From Tricholoma matsutake (lineage: Eukaryota; Basidiomycota; Agaricomycetes; Agaricales; Tricholomataceae), in NCBI GenBank assembly GCA_026075535.2, contig AP026542.1, positions 3,038,001 through 3,102,000 of the forward strand: DNA of 64,000 nucleotides, written 5' to 3'. The position numbers and the translations under genes are program-made. A model generated the notes under the pieces. That model had not been told where the DNA came from and did not search any database. It saw nothing but the letters and a program-made list of their open reading frames with translations. Below, one piece after another: positions 30,960 to 42,160 of the stretch (its first letter is position 1; every line of letters begins with the position of its first letter).

Positions 30960-33900
30960 TGCGCATTTGCAACCTCAGCCATGTTTAGTGCATTTCCTGT
31001 CAGCTCCAGTGGTGGTATTACTCCCTCAGAATGCATAGCAGGTTTTTGACCTGGTTGCCAGTGTAAAGTATGACCAGCTCCTGTCAAAATACTGCACTCT
31101 CAATGTTCCTTGAGAATGTTGTTCAGTTGTTGTGCGAGTTCCTTCTGCTTCATTGTGTCAGGCAGTTTAGAAGAGATTCCATCCACAGGCTAGTCTGGGT
31201 CGCATGAGTTCCTTGTGTGTTCTCATACCCCAGTCTTTGCTTGAATTCTTTGATGATCAAATCGCAGGTTTACGAGTGACTCAAAATTAAACATGTCTGG
31301 TGATACCAATTTGAAGGCATTCACTGCTTCATCTGGAGCAATGATGGTTGTCAAACATTGTTCCAAGGTGTTAGCAATTGATGTTGCATCTCTACTGCAG
31401 CTGCTTGTGCATTGTCATTGAGTTCTGGAAGCTTGTGACTATGGTATATATCAAAAGTAAGCATGGATCAACAAAAGATTATGCATGCTTACATTGCAAT
31501 TGAACTGTTGATAGTCAAAGAAACTGCTGCAAATGCCAAATTGTTCACCCTTTCCTCCTCTGCAAAAGATCCTAACAAAATCCTCTCAAGTTCATCTAAT
31601 ACTTTCTGAATCTTTGCAGCATCACTTTCATCAGATGGTGGCAGATTGCCGTCATCCACACCATGTTCATAATCTGAATCCACCTCATCTTCCCCAGGCC
31701 CAATATTACCAGCATTCTCATCTACAAACCAAGAATGTATGGATGGTAGTCAAAAGACATGATCATCCAACAATGCCAGTACTAGTGTTTAAAGGTCCAG
31801 TCTGTAGGACCAAAAAAAAGACCAAAACTGAACTGAACTGGACTGATTAGGACCAGACCAGTGGTCTATTTATGGACTGGTCTTTTTCAGTCCAGTTGCT
31901 GGTCTTTCGTTTTGAAACATATAGTAGAACCGATGAAAAACCGGTTGCGACCAGTCTTTCGCCCCAACGTATGTTGGACCTTACTCCCACACATATTTAC
32001 TTCATTTTCAGTCCCTGGACCATCAAAAACGGTCAAGAATTGGTTGAGATATGACCAAAAACATTTTTGTACAAGTATTTTGTTGTATCAGAACAACTTT
32101 GATTGCATTGCTTATTACCTGAGCTATAATTTTTTTGTACAGCTATATGACATCATAAAAGTAACAACAACACACCTAATCATCTGTACCATGAGATTTT
32201 ATTTATATAACAGCCCAAATGAGTGTAACTACAAACTACAAATTACAAACTACAAACCACAACTTGAATGCATGTCCTTTTGGTTTTGGCCATATCTCAG
32301 TCAAATCTTGACGGAATTGCTTAAATGTTGGATCAGTCTATGAAGCATTACAATCTCTATCCATGAATATAATATATATGAGGTAATGGTCATATTTGTT
32401 GAGATACATATGGGTTATTTGGCATGATAAATTCTACAACAAAAGACCGGTCTGGACCAGTCTTTTTTCAGTCCATGGACTGATTAGGATCAGTCCTAAA
32501 GGGTCCAGTTGCAGTCCTCCAATATCTGGGTCAGTTCTAGACCAGTTGCAGTTGCCGGTTGCCCCATTTGGAAGTCAAAGACTGGACTGGACTGGACCTT
32601 TAAACACTAGCCAGTACAACTTCAAGCAAAGACCACAAGTTTTCTGCTTGCTGATAGGCATCTCCAGCTGTATCATTAATTTGTTTGTCTGATGGGAAAG
32701 TTGATAGGGCTTTAAGATTGATCTTGCAGGTGTCACCATACATGTGAATGTATCCACTTGCTCACCCCTTCCCATCTGAAAAATGGCCAAGGAGCATGAA
32801 CTCCCAAAGTTGAATCAAAAGCTTTGGTACCATGAAGACAGAGTAAAGTCTGGCCCAATCTTTTGGCACATGCCAAACACATGCTTGTTAACTTCCACTG
32901 AGAGAAGCCACAAGAGGAGTGGATAGATATCAGGTAGATGGTCATGGTAAATTATGATGAGCTTGAGGAGGCCTTGAATGAGAGTGTGAGTGATGCCACA
33001 AGCTTCCTTTGACAGGAAATGTTTCACCTTAGAGTACCCAGCATTGTCAAGGAATTTTTCCCATAACTCCAAAAAAAGTAAGTCTGCAGTCCCATTTGCA
33101 TGCACTCAATGTGCTCAATGTGGCAGTTTTGGTATGCATCAATCAGTTCTCCAAAGCCAAAGAGATAGACAATGGGGCCCAATAGATTGGGCTAGTGCTC
33201 AACAAGCCATGCAAGTGTGTCCCCAGAGAAAAAGTGTATTGCTGCTCCATCGTCCTGTCGGTCAATTTTCTCAACATTGTGGAGAAAAAGTGGTCCATTC
33301 TCCACTCCTAAGTGTCAGAAATGCTTATAATAAGCTGTAACATTTCCCAACACCAATAGTCATGCTCAAGAAAAGGCATTGTTACAGTAGGTTTTAGTTC
33401 CATGTTGTGAATCTTGAATCATTACAATTGGCTGCTGTTGGGCCCCAAAAAGTGGGATAGACATTACAATGTCATTGTGCTCTGGAACTGGATGTTGGAT
33501 GACAATCTCCTTCTAACCTGTAGCTGTGTCTTCTAATAGTTTTTGAATTGACCACTCAACAGATGATCCATCTGCAGCATATGTGACTATCTTGAGACCG
33601 TGCTCCAGGAACCCATGCAAGAGTATCTGCAGATAGTCTAGCAGCTGCTTGGCATCAAGAGTGTTAGGTATCACCATTGCTGTGGCTACAATTGGGGGTA
33701 TTCCAGGCATGGGAACTTGGACAATCCAAAGGCACATCTATGAATAATCTTTAAGATCTGAAAACTCCACCATAGCCCAAAACATACCTTTGAGGCTTTC
33801 TCAACTAAACCATCTCTCAGAATAGTGGCAAATTGCTCAGGTTTGATAAGTAATATTGGTTCCCTGGTGCCACCAAGTAAGTAATGCTCCTTTTTGATAG

Positions 33901-35261
33901 GGTCATAGTAAGGTCGAAGAGCAGCAAGCAGCTGAGTATCATCACATGAGAGTCCCAGAGGTCCAACATATTTCAGCTTGTTTAAATGGCCAACAACTAA
34001 TGCAACCATTTCTTCATGAATACTGGTAGGGAAACAAGGTTCATGTGCACAATTGTGCACAATTAATCCTGTGTGGTGCATGACTCATTACTAATGGAAT
34101 TGTGTGGAACTTAAGCTAACTTACTGGTGACTTTGCAGAGTAGGTAGTTGAAGTACATTGTGAATTGATTGATAGGCTCAGGGACTGTGGATTGAGATTA
34201 TATGGGCAAACTCTGCAACACCCAGAGCATACTTGAAGCCCTGCAAACCAACTCCTTTTTTATCCCTGTCCTTAGATGTTACCATGGCTTGGACAAGCCC
34301 CGTAAAGATACTCTCATCTTTGTACTCTCCATTAATGACCCCTGTGGCATACAGAAGACATGGCTCTGTTGGATTCTGATGTATCAGAGATTAATGAGTA
34401 AGTCTGAGTCTTTCTCTTTGTAGATGCCAAGATAGCAGACAAAATACTTACTTTTTCATATGCCTCCATGAGTGGTTTCAAGCCCATGAATGAACCCCAC
34501 TTTTCAGCTGCTTTTACATTTCACCAGATTTTCAGTGTGAATTTGAGGTTCTTGGAATCTGGAAGTGCCATCGAGAGAGCTTGTTTGAAGGACTTGATGC
34601 TTATGAACAAAGAAGGCTTCCTGCAGGATATTGAAAGAACTCACTGTAGATCTTCTTCATTGTGCCATTGATATTCCTGTCGCTGTGCAGCCCAAATCAC
34701 ATCTTTCTGTAACTTTGTAAGCTTTGCGAATGCGAATCTTGGATACATTTTTGCCCTGACACTATCTGCAGTTGGTCCACCTCCACCACAAGAAGGAGAA
34801 CAGAGAAGATATACAGGGATCCAAGTATCATCACTCGCTGTAAGACCAGGACATGGGAATCTCTGCAGTTGCATGGATGAAGTGTTCTTTGTCTGGCCAA
34901 GATTCTTAAAAATGCTGTCTAATGTGGGAGTTCTGGCTGCTGATAAATTGGCCTTCTTCAAGGGACCTTTGCAGGTAGAGACATGAGTTTCAAAGTTTGC
35001 AATGTTGTATGGTTCCTTCATTTGCAATTCACCACCACATTTGGAGTGATGGACAAGTTGGACATCTCTATCTGGAAACTCAGCAAGCTTGTCGAGGGCA
35101 CAAATCTTTTGTTGAAATTTTGCCCACTTCGCAGGCTTCCAAACAAGTGTTCCATCGATGACTGAAGCATTAAGTTTATGAGATGCGACTGTCAAAGCTC
35201 CAATGCCGACAATGCCGAGAGTGGTCAGCCTCAGCATTTTCTGAGGGGGTTCCATTGTCAC
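30960..35261 (-). pseudogene. Uncharacterised multi-exon fungal repeat gene, disrupted
   Basis: Reading from 35261 down, the N-terminal part (to 34641) has VWKPAKWAKFQQKI, then a zinc-binding-like stretch H-S-K-C-G ... MKEPY ... F-x2-H-V-x2-C, and later RFAFAKLTKLQKDVIWAAQ. A middle part (34081-33513) reads LKYVGPLGLSCDDTQLLAAL, YYLLGGTREPI-like sequence, VQVPMPGIPPIVATAMVIPN and GLKIVTYAADGSSVEWSIQK. A late part (33105-32815) follows. The C-terminal part (31683-31489) has RVNNLAFAAVSLTINSSI, then a GTAAGC donor and a further exon with NFESLVNLRFDHQ. The order matches an unnamed gene family I recall as abundant in Agaricomycetes. The CDDT and ADGS blocks loosely recall transposase catalytic cores, but that is inference. 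A hAT-like element (31783-32609) splits one exon, and stops are frequent. Confidence 0.5.
31783..32609. mobile_element. hAT-like element 2 of the TAGTGTTT family (827 bp)
   Basis: Starts TAGTGTTTAAAGGTCCAGT and ends with the inverted ACTGGACCTTTAAACACTA. GCCAGTAC flanks it on both sides (31775-31782 and 32610-32617), a perfect 8-bp duplication. The ends are homologous to those of the element at 27529-29326, but the interior is unrelated. Near both ends ACTGG/CCAGT motifs are repeated many times. No transposase ORF is present. Confidence 0.93.
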
Positions 35262-35299
35262 ATCAATATCAATTGTAGTGTCATTGTGTCATTTCTTCA

Positions 35300-36810
35300 C
35301 ATTACCAGCAATCCCTGTCACCGAATATTTTTGCTTGGCTTGAAAGGGATTCTCTTTGACTGCCTTCTTTTCTCTCACTTCTGCAATCTCCACCCTGGTC
35401 CATGTGAGAAATGAATGCACTGGAGCCTCTTGTTTCTTCCCAACATGTTATCCACCCATCACAAGCAAAGGGATCCTAGTCGATTCATCATAGCCACCTT
35501 CCTCCATCTCAACATCATTGTAGAAAGGTTCCAGTTCCATCTCACTCTTATGAAAGCTTCCCTCCCATCTGCTGGCACATGCACCATCCAAAGTGATGTC
35601 CATCATCTGTGGCGACTGGGATCTTGTAGGATTTTCTGAAGTAGTGGCATTTTGGGATTGTGTTGGGCTGTTTTGCTGAATATGGATACTTGATGGCCAT
35701 GCCTGTGGTAATGGTTAGTGGGCTTTGTTTTAACATATGGCAGTTCTTACCCACTGAGTGTGAGACTTCACAAGGCTGTTAAACCATAGAATATATTCAT
35801 GGGCTGCACAAGATACATTCCACAGGGGTTCATCCAAAGCCTCATATGCGACCATGTTCCCTGTCATGATTGCACAAGAAATGTAGTCTTCCTGGCACCC
35901 ATGTTCCATACTGTGCCCTAGGTCCTTGAAAGGACCCTGAAATCTTTTCAACAACCACCACTGAAGCAGTTTGAAGGCTTCCTCAGGTTTCGGAAAACCT
36001 TTATGAGCAAGTGAATCTCCTATGGTGATGTAGGTATTTGACTCTTGAAACAGGTTGTAGACAAAGACTTACCATAGCCAATTGACTGCCTTCTGAAGTC
36101 TACTGTCACTGCAACAAAGTGATCCACCTCTCGTATATGCACAGGCAGCAGCAACTGCTTCCCTGATTATTTACATTCAAGTTGATCCAGGTAACGTGAA
36201 GAGCATGACTTTTTGTACCCTTTCTCAAGTTCCTGCTGAAGCACAAGTGTGATGATCTGAAACTGTTGAGCCTGGGTGCAACACAGTCAGCAATGTTCTG
36301 CATCATCATGTCCACCACAGTGCTATTCACCATTGCATCGCATACAAGGCATGCAAATTTTGTTGTGGCATCCCCCTCTCCTGGTGCTTTGATAGCTGCT
36401 CCCCACCCCAAGGTCGTAAGGAGTTCTCGACATTCATCAATTGCACTCCTCCTGGCTGATTGATCAGTATGCTTGGTTAACCACTGGTCTGTGCTCCTCC
36501 AAAGGTTCTGTCTTTGAATTACCTGTCCCATTTTTGCCCAGTATGTGATTACCTACAAAGGGAATGTGGCTCCCTTGTAGTGCAGATCAATGAAGGAAAT
36601 TGCTCCACCTAAAATGGCCTCTCTGACATGATCTTTTGCATCCTTCACAAAGCTATTGTTGGGTACTTTTCTTGTCAGAAGTGACTGTATGTCCTTGGTT
36701 GGCAGACTCGTTGAAAAGCACACTTTGGCTGATACATTGACCAAGGTAGAGGAAGTTGTCAGGAGTATGCCAAGGGGGTGACAGGCCATGAATTTTAGAC
36801 ATCCACTCAT
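35300..36810 (-). pseudogene. Uncharacterised fragmented gene, possibly transposon-derived
   Basis: The - strand reads DHVREAILGGAISFIDLHYK, a TAG, then VITYWAKMGQVIQRQ, WLTKHTDQSARRSAIDECREL and GEGDATTKFACLVCDAMVN-like sequence (36531-36106). Further short segments lie at 35954-35730 (KDLGHSMEHGCQEDYISCAI) and 35754-35548 (PVATDDGHHFGWCM). GT-AG joins between them are plausible but unproven. The 36.1-36.6 kb part faintly resembles ORFs linked to Ulp1-type proteases in fungal transposons. I cannot confirm that, and no catalytic triad is visible. Confidence 0.35.
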
Positions 36811-37130
36811 AATTTTTTTTAAGCAGCCATGCAGGACCCCCCCCCCCCCCCCATCCTTCTATATATGGTAGTTTCCCATCACGTGTCTGCCTATTTTGGG
36901 TAACTCCCCCAATCAAAATTATCAACCAGCCTGTCACACACATGTCAAACTCAAGTCAATGAGTGGACGAGGTGTTTTGCAACCTGTGTGATCAACTCCC
37001 TCAGTCATCACACCTCCTATACACCTTCAGTGTCTGCTACCTTGTGCACTGAAGGCTCTTCTGTAATTTTCCCATTCTTCCTCTCTTATCAGCCAGGTAT
37101 CTACACTTGATTTACTGGTTTGAGTGGGCT
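36811..37130. other. Spacer with C-run and short repeat
   Basis: A run of about 17 C at 36836-36852 is followed by TCTATATATGGTAGTTTCCC, similar to sequence at 4561-4585 inside the hAT-like element. No gene is seen. It is probably the edge of a small dispersed element. Confidence 0.4.
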
Positions 37131-37134
37131 GCTG

Positions 37135-37745
37135 CTAGACACACAGCAGGTCCAAGTTCTCAACAACTCTAATATACAATGCTGATGTTGCTCTTCTTGA
37201 ACAATTTGTAGACATGTCAGAGACATGATCAAAGTGTCCTTCATATTCTGTTTGTTGTCCTGTACCAATTCCATCATGATGCCATACCATGCCATCAGAT
37301 GTGATGATACAAGCTGTAAAGTGGTCAGTGTGGTGATATATTACACCCCTAAGCTCATATGTAGTACATTGTCCATTCCTTTGTGTTATGTTCAATGACT
37401 TTGTCAGTAATGTAGTGTACCCTGAAAGGTCAAATGCTAACATGAGAGGAAAATCATCATTTAACCTTTGAAAGTAATGTCTAATAAAATCACAAACCTC
37501 TTCAAGGGTATATGTAGGGTTTGGTTGAGTGGTTTGTTCAAAGCTTTTTGCAAGCTTGCCCAAATGTACATGGTTAGTGGCCTCAAATTGATCTGTTTGT
37601 ATAGACTCATTATTCTGCCAAACATTATACAAAATAGATATGATTGCATCAAAAGCACAACTGTTATTGTGCCATTGTGTTCCTTGTGGCTGAGAAAGCA
37701 TAGGATGATCCTGTGAATTTTTTCTATGTTCAGTCTTTTTCCTTT
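37135..37745 (-). pseudogene. Helitron 2: C-terminal cysteine-peptidase-like domain
   Basis: The open frame 37701-37135 (188 aa) begins SQPQGTQWHNNSCAFDAIIS, resembling the Cys box of ubiquitin-hydrolase-type peptidases (N-N-S-C-A-F-D-A). About 120 residues later come GVIYHHTDHFTACII and GMVWHHDGI, resembling the His box plus W-x-x-D/N. It follows the helicase C-terminus on the same strand but one frame away. A single-base change in the A-runs at 37722-37748 would fuse the two, and the helicase frame reads on through this domain out of frame to 37461. This suggests the ancestral protein was a helicase-peptidase fusion. The substrate is unknown. Confidence 0.65.
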
Positions 37746-39029
37746 TTGGGGCAGGTGGGGTTTTTGATTTGAACTTATTTTACGTTTCTTGATATATATA
37801 GAAGAGTCACCCTTTGTGCCTTTGGCAGAAACATATGGAGATATAGTGGCAGTTGGTATACTCAGTCTTTTTGTGGATATGTTGCTTTGGTTTTCAATCC
37901 TCCAACAAGTGACATTTAGATTGCTAGACAACTGAAATATATCAGATCCATTCCATCGGATAGCTCTATGAACAACATTAGGTACATAATATTCACCTTT
38001 GATTTTACGAAAGGCTGTGATAAGGTCATTTTGGCACTCACCAATTACTGTAGCATCCAACTTTCCATTGTAGTGCAATGCAGTGATATTATCCAACAAT
38101 TCAAGTTCTCTGAATTCTTGGCATAGTGCACCTGATGCACCTCCAGTGATTTTCTTTGCATCAAAACCTTGCAATATTACTGTTCCAGCTGCAGATGCAC
38201 TTCTAGACAGAGCAGTATAATACGATTGATGACTCCTGCTACTGTTAATATCTACAACATTAAATAGTCTTGTTTTTCCCTGTGAAGTATAATCAGTCAT
38301 TGCAAAGTTTGGCAGGGCTTCAACTTGATTGCGTGATACATTGAGAGTTGTATCATTTGGAAGTACACATTGAGTATTTGTAGTAGTTCTAATCAATGGT
38401 ACAACATTTATGGACAAATTGGCCAGTTGAACTGTTTGAGGTGGGTTTGTAAGTTGGACAAACAACACATCAAGAATATGTTGTCCTCTGGAACCTACAG
38501 ATGATTGCCAATCATAAACAGTGGCTTCTTGACCCTTTGTAATACAAAGTTCAGTTGCACTATTTTGTCTTATAATTACTGGTAAACCATGACACAGAGA
38601 AAGTTTTCCAGGAATATTTTTAGAATTAGAACTGGAGGGTTGATCCCATAGTATTTGCTGAACACCAGCAGAAATATGTGGCACTCTCAATTTTCCCAAT
38701 GATCCAAATGTTTTCTTTTTCTTTCTTTCCCCTCTACTATCAGTTGAGCTAATTGTGTCTTCAGAGTAAAAGTCAGTTAGAGTTTGACCTGTCTCCACTG
38801 CATATCTTTTACAGCCAAGATTATTGATAACATCTTTTGGAAGATTTAATGTGGTTATAATAGACACATTACAGAATTGCTTGTCATTACCAGATGATTG
38901 CCCATCCAACTCACTTGAAATATGAGTACGCAAAAAGGCAATATCATCAGCTGTGCAAGCCTTGTAATGCATGTTACACAAAGCTTCTCGTAGTTTGGCA
39001 TCTTCTACAGTTTGTGTAGTTTGTCGCAT
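37746..39029 (-). pseudogene. Helitron 2: helicase C-terminal half
   Basis: The frame 39029-37461 starts after the Walker motifs. It has LREALCNMHYKACTADDIAF and VSIITTLNLPKDVINNLG. The late helicase motifs follow: LSLCHGLPVIIRQNSATELC, then FAMTDYTSQGKTRLFNVVDI and SYYTALSRSASAAGTVIL (motif VI with the arginine of ALSRS). This is the Pif1/RecD-like C-terminal core of Agaricomycete Helitron proteins. The ATP-binding half is absent. Confidence 0.85.
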
Positions 39030-39850
39030 GTTCTGACATAATATAACAACTGTTGTAACCTGATGCCATAGTGCTTTTCCAATAGCAGCCTCTTACTAAA
39101 GACCATATCTCATTTTGCATGTATTTTTTTGCAGTTACTGATCCTGATACTTTACCCCCAATATGGTCAAGGTCATGAATAACTTGAAAGCAATCGATTT
39201 CTTCTTGGTTTGCAGGTTTTACAATATCTCCTTTAGACATTCTATCTGCAATGTTAGCAAGAACATCTTGATTGACATTTAGCAAACGTTCAGTAACATC
39301 ATCAAATTTCTTTGTTTCAGCCAGAAGAAATCCACCTGTAGTTGAAGCCTTAATTTGTTCATGACTAAAGGCAACAAAGGGAAAGTTTATATCTGTTTGA
39401 AAATGCTTGTCATGATACATCAGTAAATGTCTCTTATGTTCTTTATCAGACAATGCAGTTGAGCCAATACCTCCATGGCCATATGGGAAAAGCCATGGAA
39501 ATATCTGAGGATAAAGACCTGGATTCTGATAAATTGATTCTTAATGAGCACTCCATCCAACTCCAAGTACTTTTCCCTTATTTTCCCAGTGTTGCAAAGC
39601 TATTGCCTTTTGAGCATCTACAGATTTAGTATCCAGTTGGGCACCAGTTAATCCATGTACAATAAAAGGACAATCTCCTTGAGAAACACTGTCATCAGTA
39701 TTCTTGTCAAATACACTCATTCCTTCAGACACTTTATTTGAAGCTTCCTGACGATATTCAATAGATACAGGTGGAGAATCCTCAGGATATCTTGCAAGAT
39801 TGTCATATGATATTTGTAAATCACCATAGTCAACATGATTCAACTTCAAC
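38974..39850 (-). pseudogene. Helitron 2: Helitron_like_N region, truncated before the HUH motif
   Basis: The frames 39849-39541 and 39453-38974 are separated by one TAA (39541-39543). They read LNHVDYGDLQISYDNLARYP, then PQIFPWLFPYGHGGIGSTAL, SDKEHKRHLLMYHDKHFQTD, SFVAFSHEQIKA-like sequence and KKYMQNEIWSL. The sequence then leaves the family consensus (expected SLVxxxGxPxWFITLSPAD and HUH) and within about 60 bp joins the helicase C-terminus. An internal deletion has therefore removed the Rep catalytic core and the helicase Walker A/B motifs. Confidence 0.85.
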
Positions 39851-40483
39851 CTTAGCTACATAGTTTTGCCTGACAAGAAGTGGAGTTCATGAAAGATCTT
39901 GTTCAGTAGGTTTTAAAGGGCCAGTAAACAATATTGCTAGTACATCATCTAATTCTTCAATCGGTGGAGGTAAGATATTGTATACTTTTGGCACAGGTGA
40001 TTCAAATGCAATGACATTGGCAACCATCTTTCTCATACCACTTGATCCAACTTTTACAAATAAACAGTTGTGGTGTATATGGGCAACTAGCAACTTTTCA
40101 ATAAAGTTAAGCTGTGACAGGACCTTTGGAACTTGTCCAAGCCACAAATGGTTTGCTAATGCAAGTTGGGGCACTTTACCTTTTCAGATACTTTGACGGC
40201 ATTTATCACATATTTGATTGCATTTATAATCAAGAACAGGACCTTTAAATTCAGTCACCTTCTGAGTCAAAGAGGTGCATTCAACTCGGGTAACACCATG
40301 TGCTTCCAGAATGCCAAGCATGCCCTTTATGCCTTTTAAATGACTTAGTTGCATAACTGGCACTAACTCCCCACATACTGCACAACTGGCCTCTTCCAAA
40401 CTTGATGGCTTTGAGGAGTTACACCAGTCTGTAATAATAGCATGGCTCAACTGTTTGGTTAATGGAGTTGGAGGAAATACTGT
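39851..40483 (-). pseudogene. Helitron 2: DUF6570-type region
   Basis: The frames 40483-40184 and 40174-39887 read LEEASCAVCGELVPVMQL, VLDYKCNQICDKCRQSI, ALANHLWLGQVPKVLSQLNF, IEKLLVAHIHHNCLFVKV, FESPVPKVYNILPPP and LDDVLAILFTGPLKPTEQDL. This is the conserved N-terminal block preceding Helitron_like_N in fungal Helitrons. Cys pairs (C-A-V-C-G and C-N-Q-I-C-D-K-C) suggest metal binding. A TGA/TAA separates the frames. Confidence 0.85.
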
Positions 40484-40974
40484 CACAAGAGGCAGAGCAA
40501 TATATTACCCTGGAGAAAAAGACACTTTTTCACTGGGGAAAAATAAAAGGAACCATCAGTACAAATATGTTATTTTCCCACACTTTGTCCCTTTGGTTGC
40601 TGCAGGAAAACAACTGATCTGTTTCCAGGAGAAAAGCTTGTGAACATTAGGGGGAAAAAGGTCATTTTCCCACATATTCCCACTTTTTTCTCTGTGGAAA
40701 AATAACTAATCTGCATCTAGGTGAAAAAATTGTGGAAGTCAAGAGAAAAAATGTTATTTTCACCAGATATAGAAAAAAAAGCCTCCATTTTTACCTGATT
40801 TTCTCCCTGGAATGGATGAGTTATTTTTGCTGGGCAAGAGCAAAGAGAAAAGTGTGGGAAAAACAATATTTTTTTACTGATGGTTCCTTTTATTTTTCTC
40901 CAGGGAAAAAGTGTCTTTTTTCCCTATTATTCCCAACATATTCTCCAGGGCAATATATTGCTCTGCCTCTTGTG
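40484..40974. mobile_element. Palindromic MITE in Helitron 2 (491 bp, 3-bp TSD)
   Basis: Left end CACAAGAGGCAGAGCAATAT; the right end is its inverse (ATATTGCTCTGCCTCTTGTG). The arms pair over most of the element (GGAGAAAAAGACACTTTTTC, GGAACCATCAGTA). TGT flanks both sides (40481-40483 and 40975-40977). On the - strand it splits the Helitron 2 N-terminal frame. The CACAAG termini and 3-bp duplication match those of the large palindrome at 54988-56457. Confidence 0.85.
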
Positions 40975-40977
40975 TGT

Positions 40978-41400
40978 TGCATCAACCTGACTGGCTTCTT
41001 GATATCTCAGCCTGTTTTTTTCCAATCTCAATACCTTGGCAGAATTACTTTCATTTTTCTGTCTGTCTCATCGTGTTTTGTTGCAATTGTTCCTTTGCTC
41101 ATTTGTTTCCTTTTCAGAACACTTTGCTACAGCTATTCTGTGATTTTTAACTGAATTTTCAAGCACTCCAATGAAAACAAATGTATACATGTTGCAACTT
41201 ATACAATTGTGATTTTCAAATGCCTGTAACATTTGCTCTTTTGGAACATGGGAATGCAGCACTATTTCATGAATGCATGCAATTTTGTACAATGCTTGAA
41301 TTGGCACATGGGATATGACATCCATAAAGGGCATGTTAGCATGCACAAAGTTATCTTGTACAGGATATTTGGCATGTCCAACATCATCAACATGGTCTAT
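40978..41400 (-). pseudogene. Helitron 2: extreme N-terminal segment
   Basis: The - strand frame 41346-41068 reads FMDVISHVPIQALYKIACIH, EIVLHSHVPKEQMLQAFENH and then ISCNMYTFVF. I recognise this as the stretch before the DUF6570 block in Agaricomycete Helitron proteins (IHExHVGSRxKKxEMxxxFxxHxCxxC-like). It continues into a basic helix and then the MITE. Confidence 0.6.
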
Positions 41401-42160
41401 GTATCAAAAATAAGTTTCAGGAGATACTTTGTCATTGTCTCCTGTAATATATGGAGCTATAGCTGAGTAAGGAAATAGATAGGGTCTACCTCCCCCTGTT
41501 GGTAAACTCTCTGGATCACATGCAAAGAGACCAGACTGTGATTGTGGATGTAAACTGGACAAGTATCTAGGCAGCAAGTTTCTGTACTGGTATTGGGTGA
41601 CCTGAAACATGCTCCTACCTGTTACCAGAATGATAAGTGCAGAAACCATGATGCTGACAAGAATGAGCCATGGTGCATTGTGTGTACAAGACAGCAGTTT
41701 CCCCTGGCAATGAAGATTGACAACAAATGCAGCACCAGAATGACGCTGAGCAGCATTGCATGATATAATTGGCTGAGGTATAAACAATGATCGCAATCGA
41801 GCAACATAGTCATGTCGGAACATACAATTGCAGGATAGTCATAAAAACAACAAGTGGCAATTCATTGCAACATGTCAAGCAGGAGCAATATACATGTACA
41901 TAAGCACACCATAGAAGGTGGAACGATAATAATATGTACAGGGACCAAACTGATTTATCAAAAGCCCATGGACAATTGCAATGACACCATCTACAAAATA
42001 AACAAACAAGTTGTATAATCAATGCAAAAATGAATAATAATAGGTCATGAATGCTGACTTCACCACACATTCTTTTGCAGTGCAATCAATCATTTGATCA
42101 GGCAGTAAAAATATTTCAACATATTCATGTGGTTGCACATGCAATTCACAATAGTAGACA
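41401..42160. other. No assigned gene
   Basis: Open frames of up to 139 aa on the - strand (41823-41404) have no family signature I recognise. PYLFPYSAIAPYITGDNDKV, just upstream of the Helitron 2 N-terminus, might be a leader exon. The sequence at 41860-42160 already contains diverged versions of the tandem repeat that follows (AACATG, GTACAGGG). Confidence 0.35.

Noticed and set aside
37461..37700. Last ~80 residues of the 522-aa helicase frame as genuine protein
   Set aside because: This part overlaps the peptidase-like frame, which has coherent motifs. The helicase frame reads through it only because of a frameshift.
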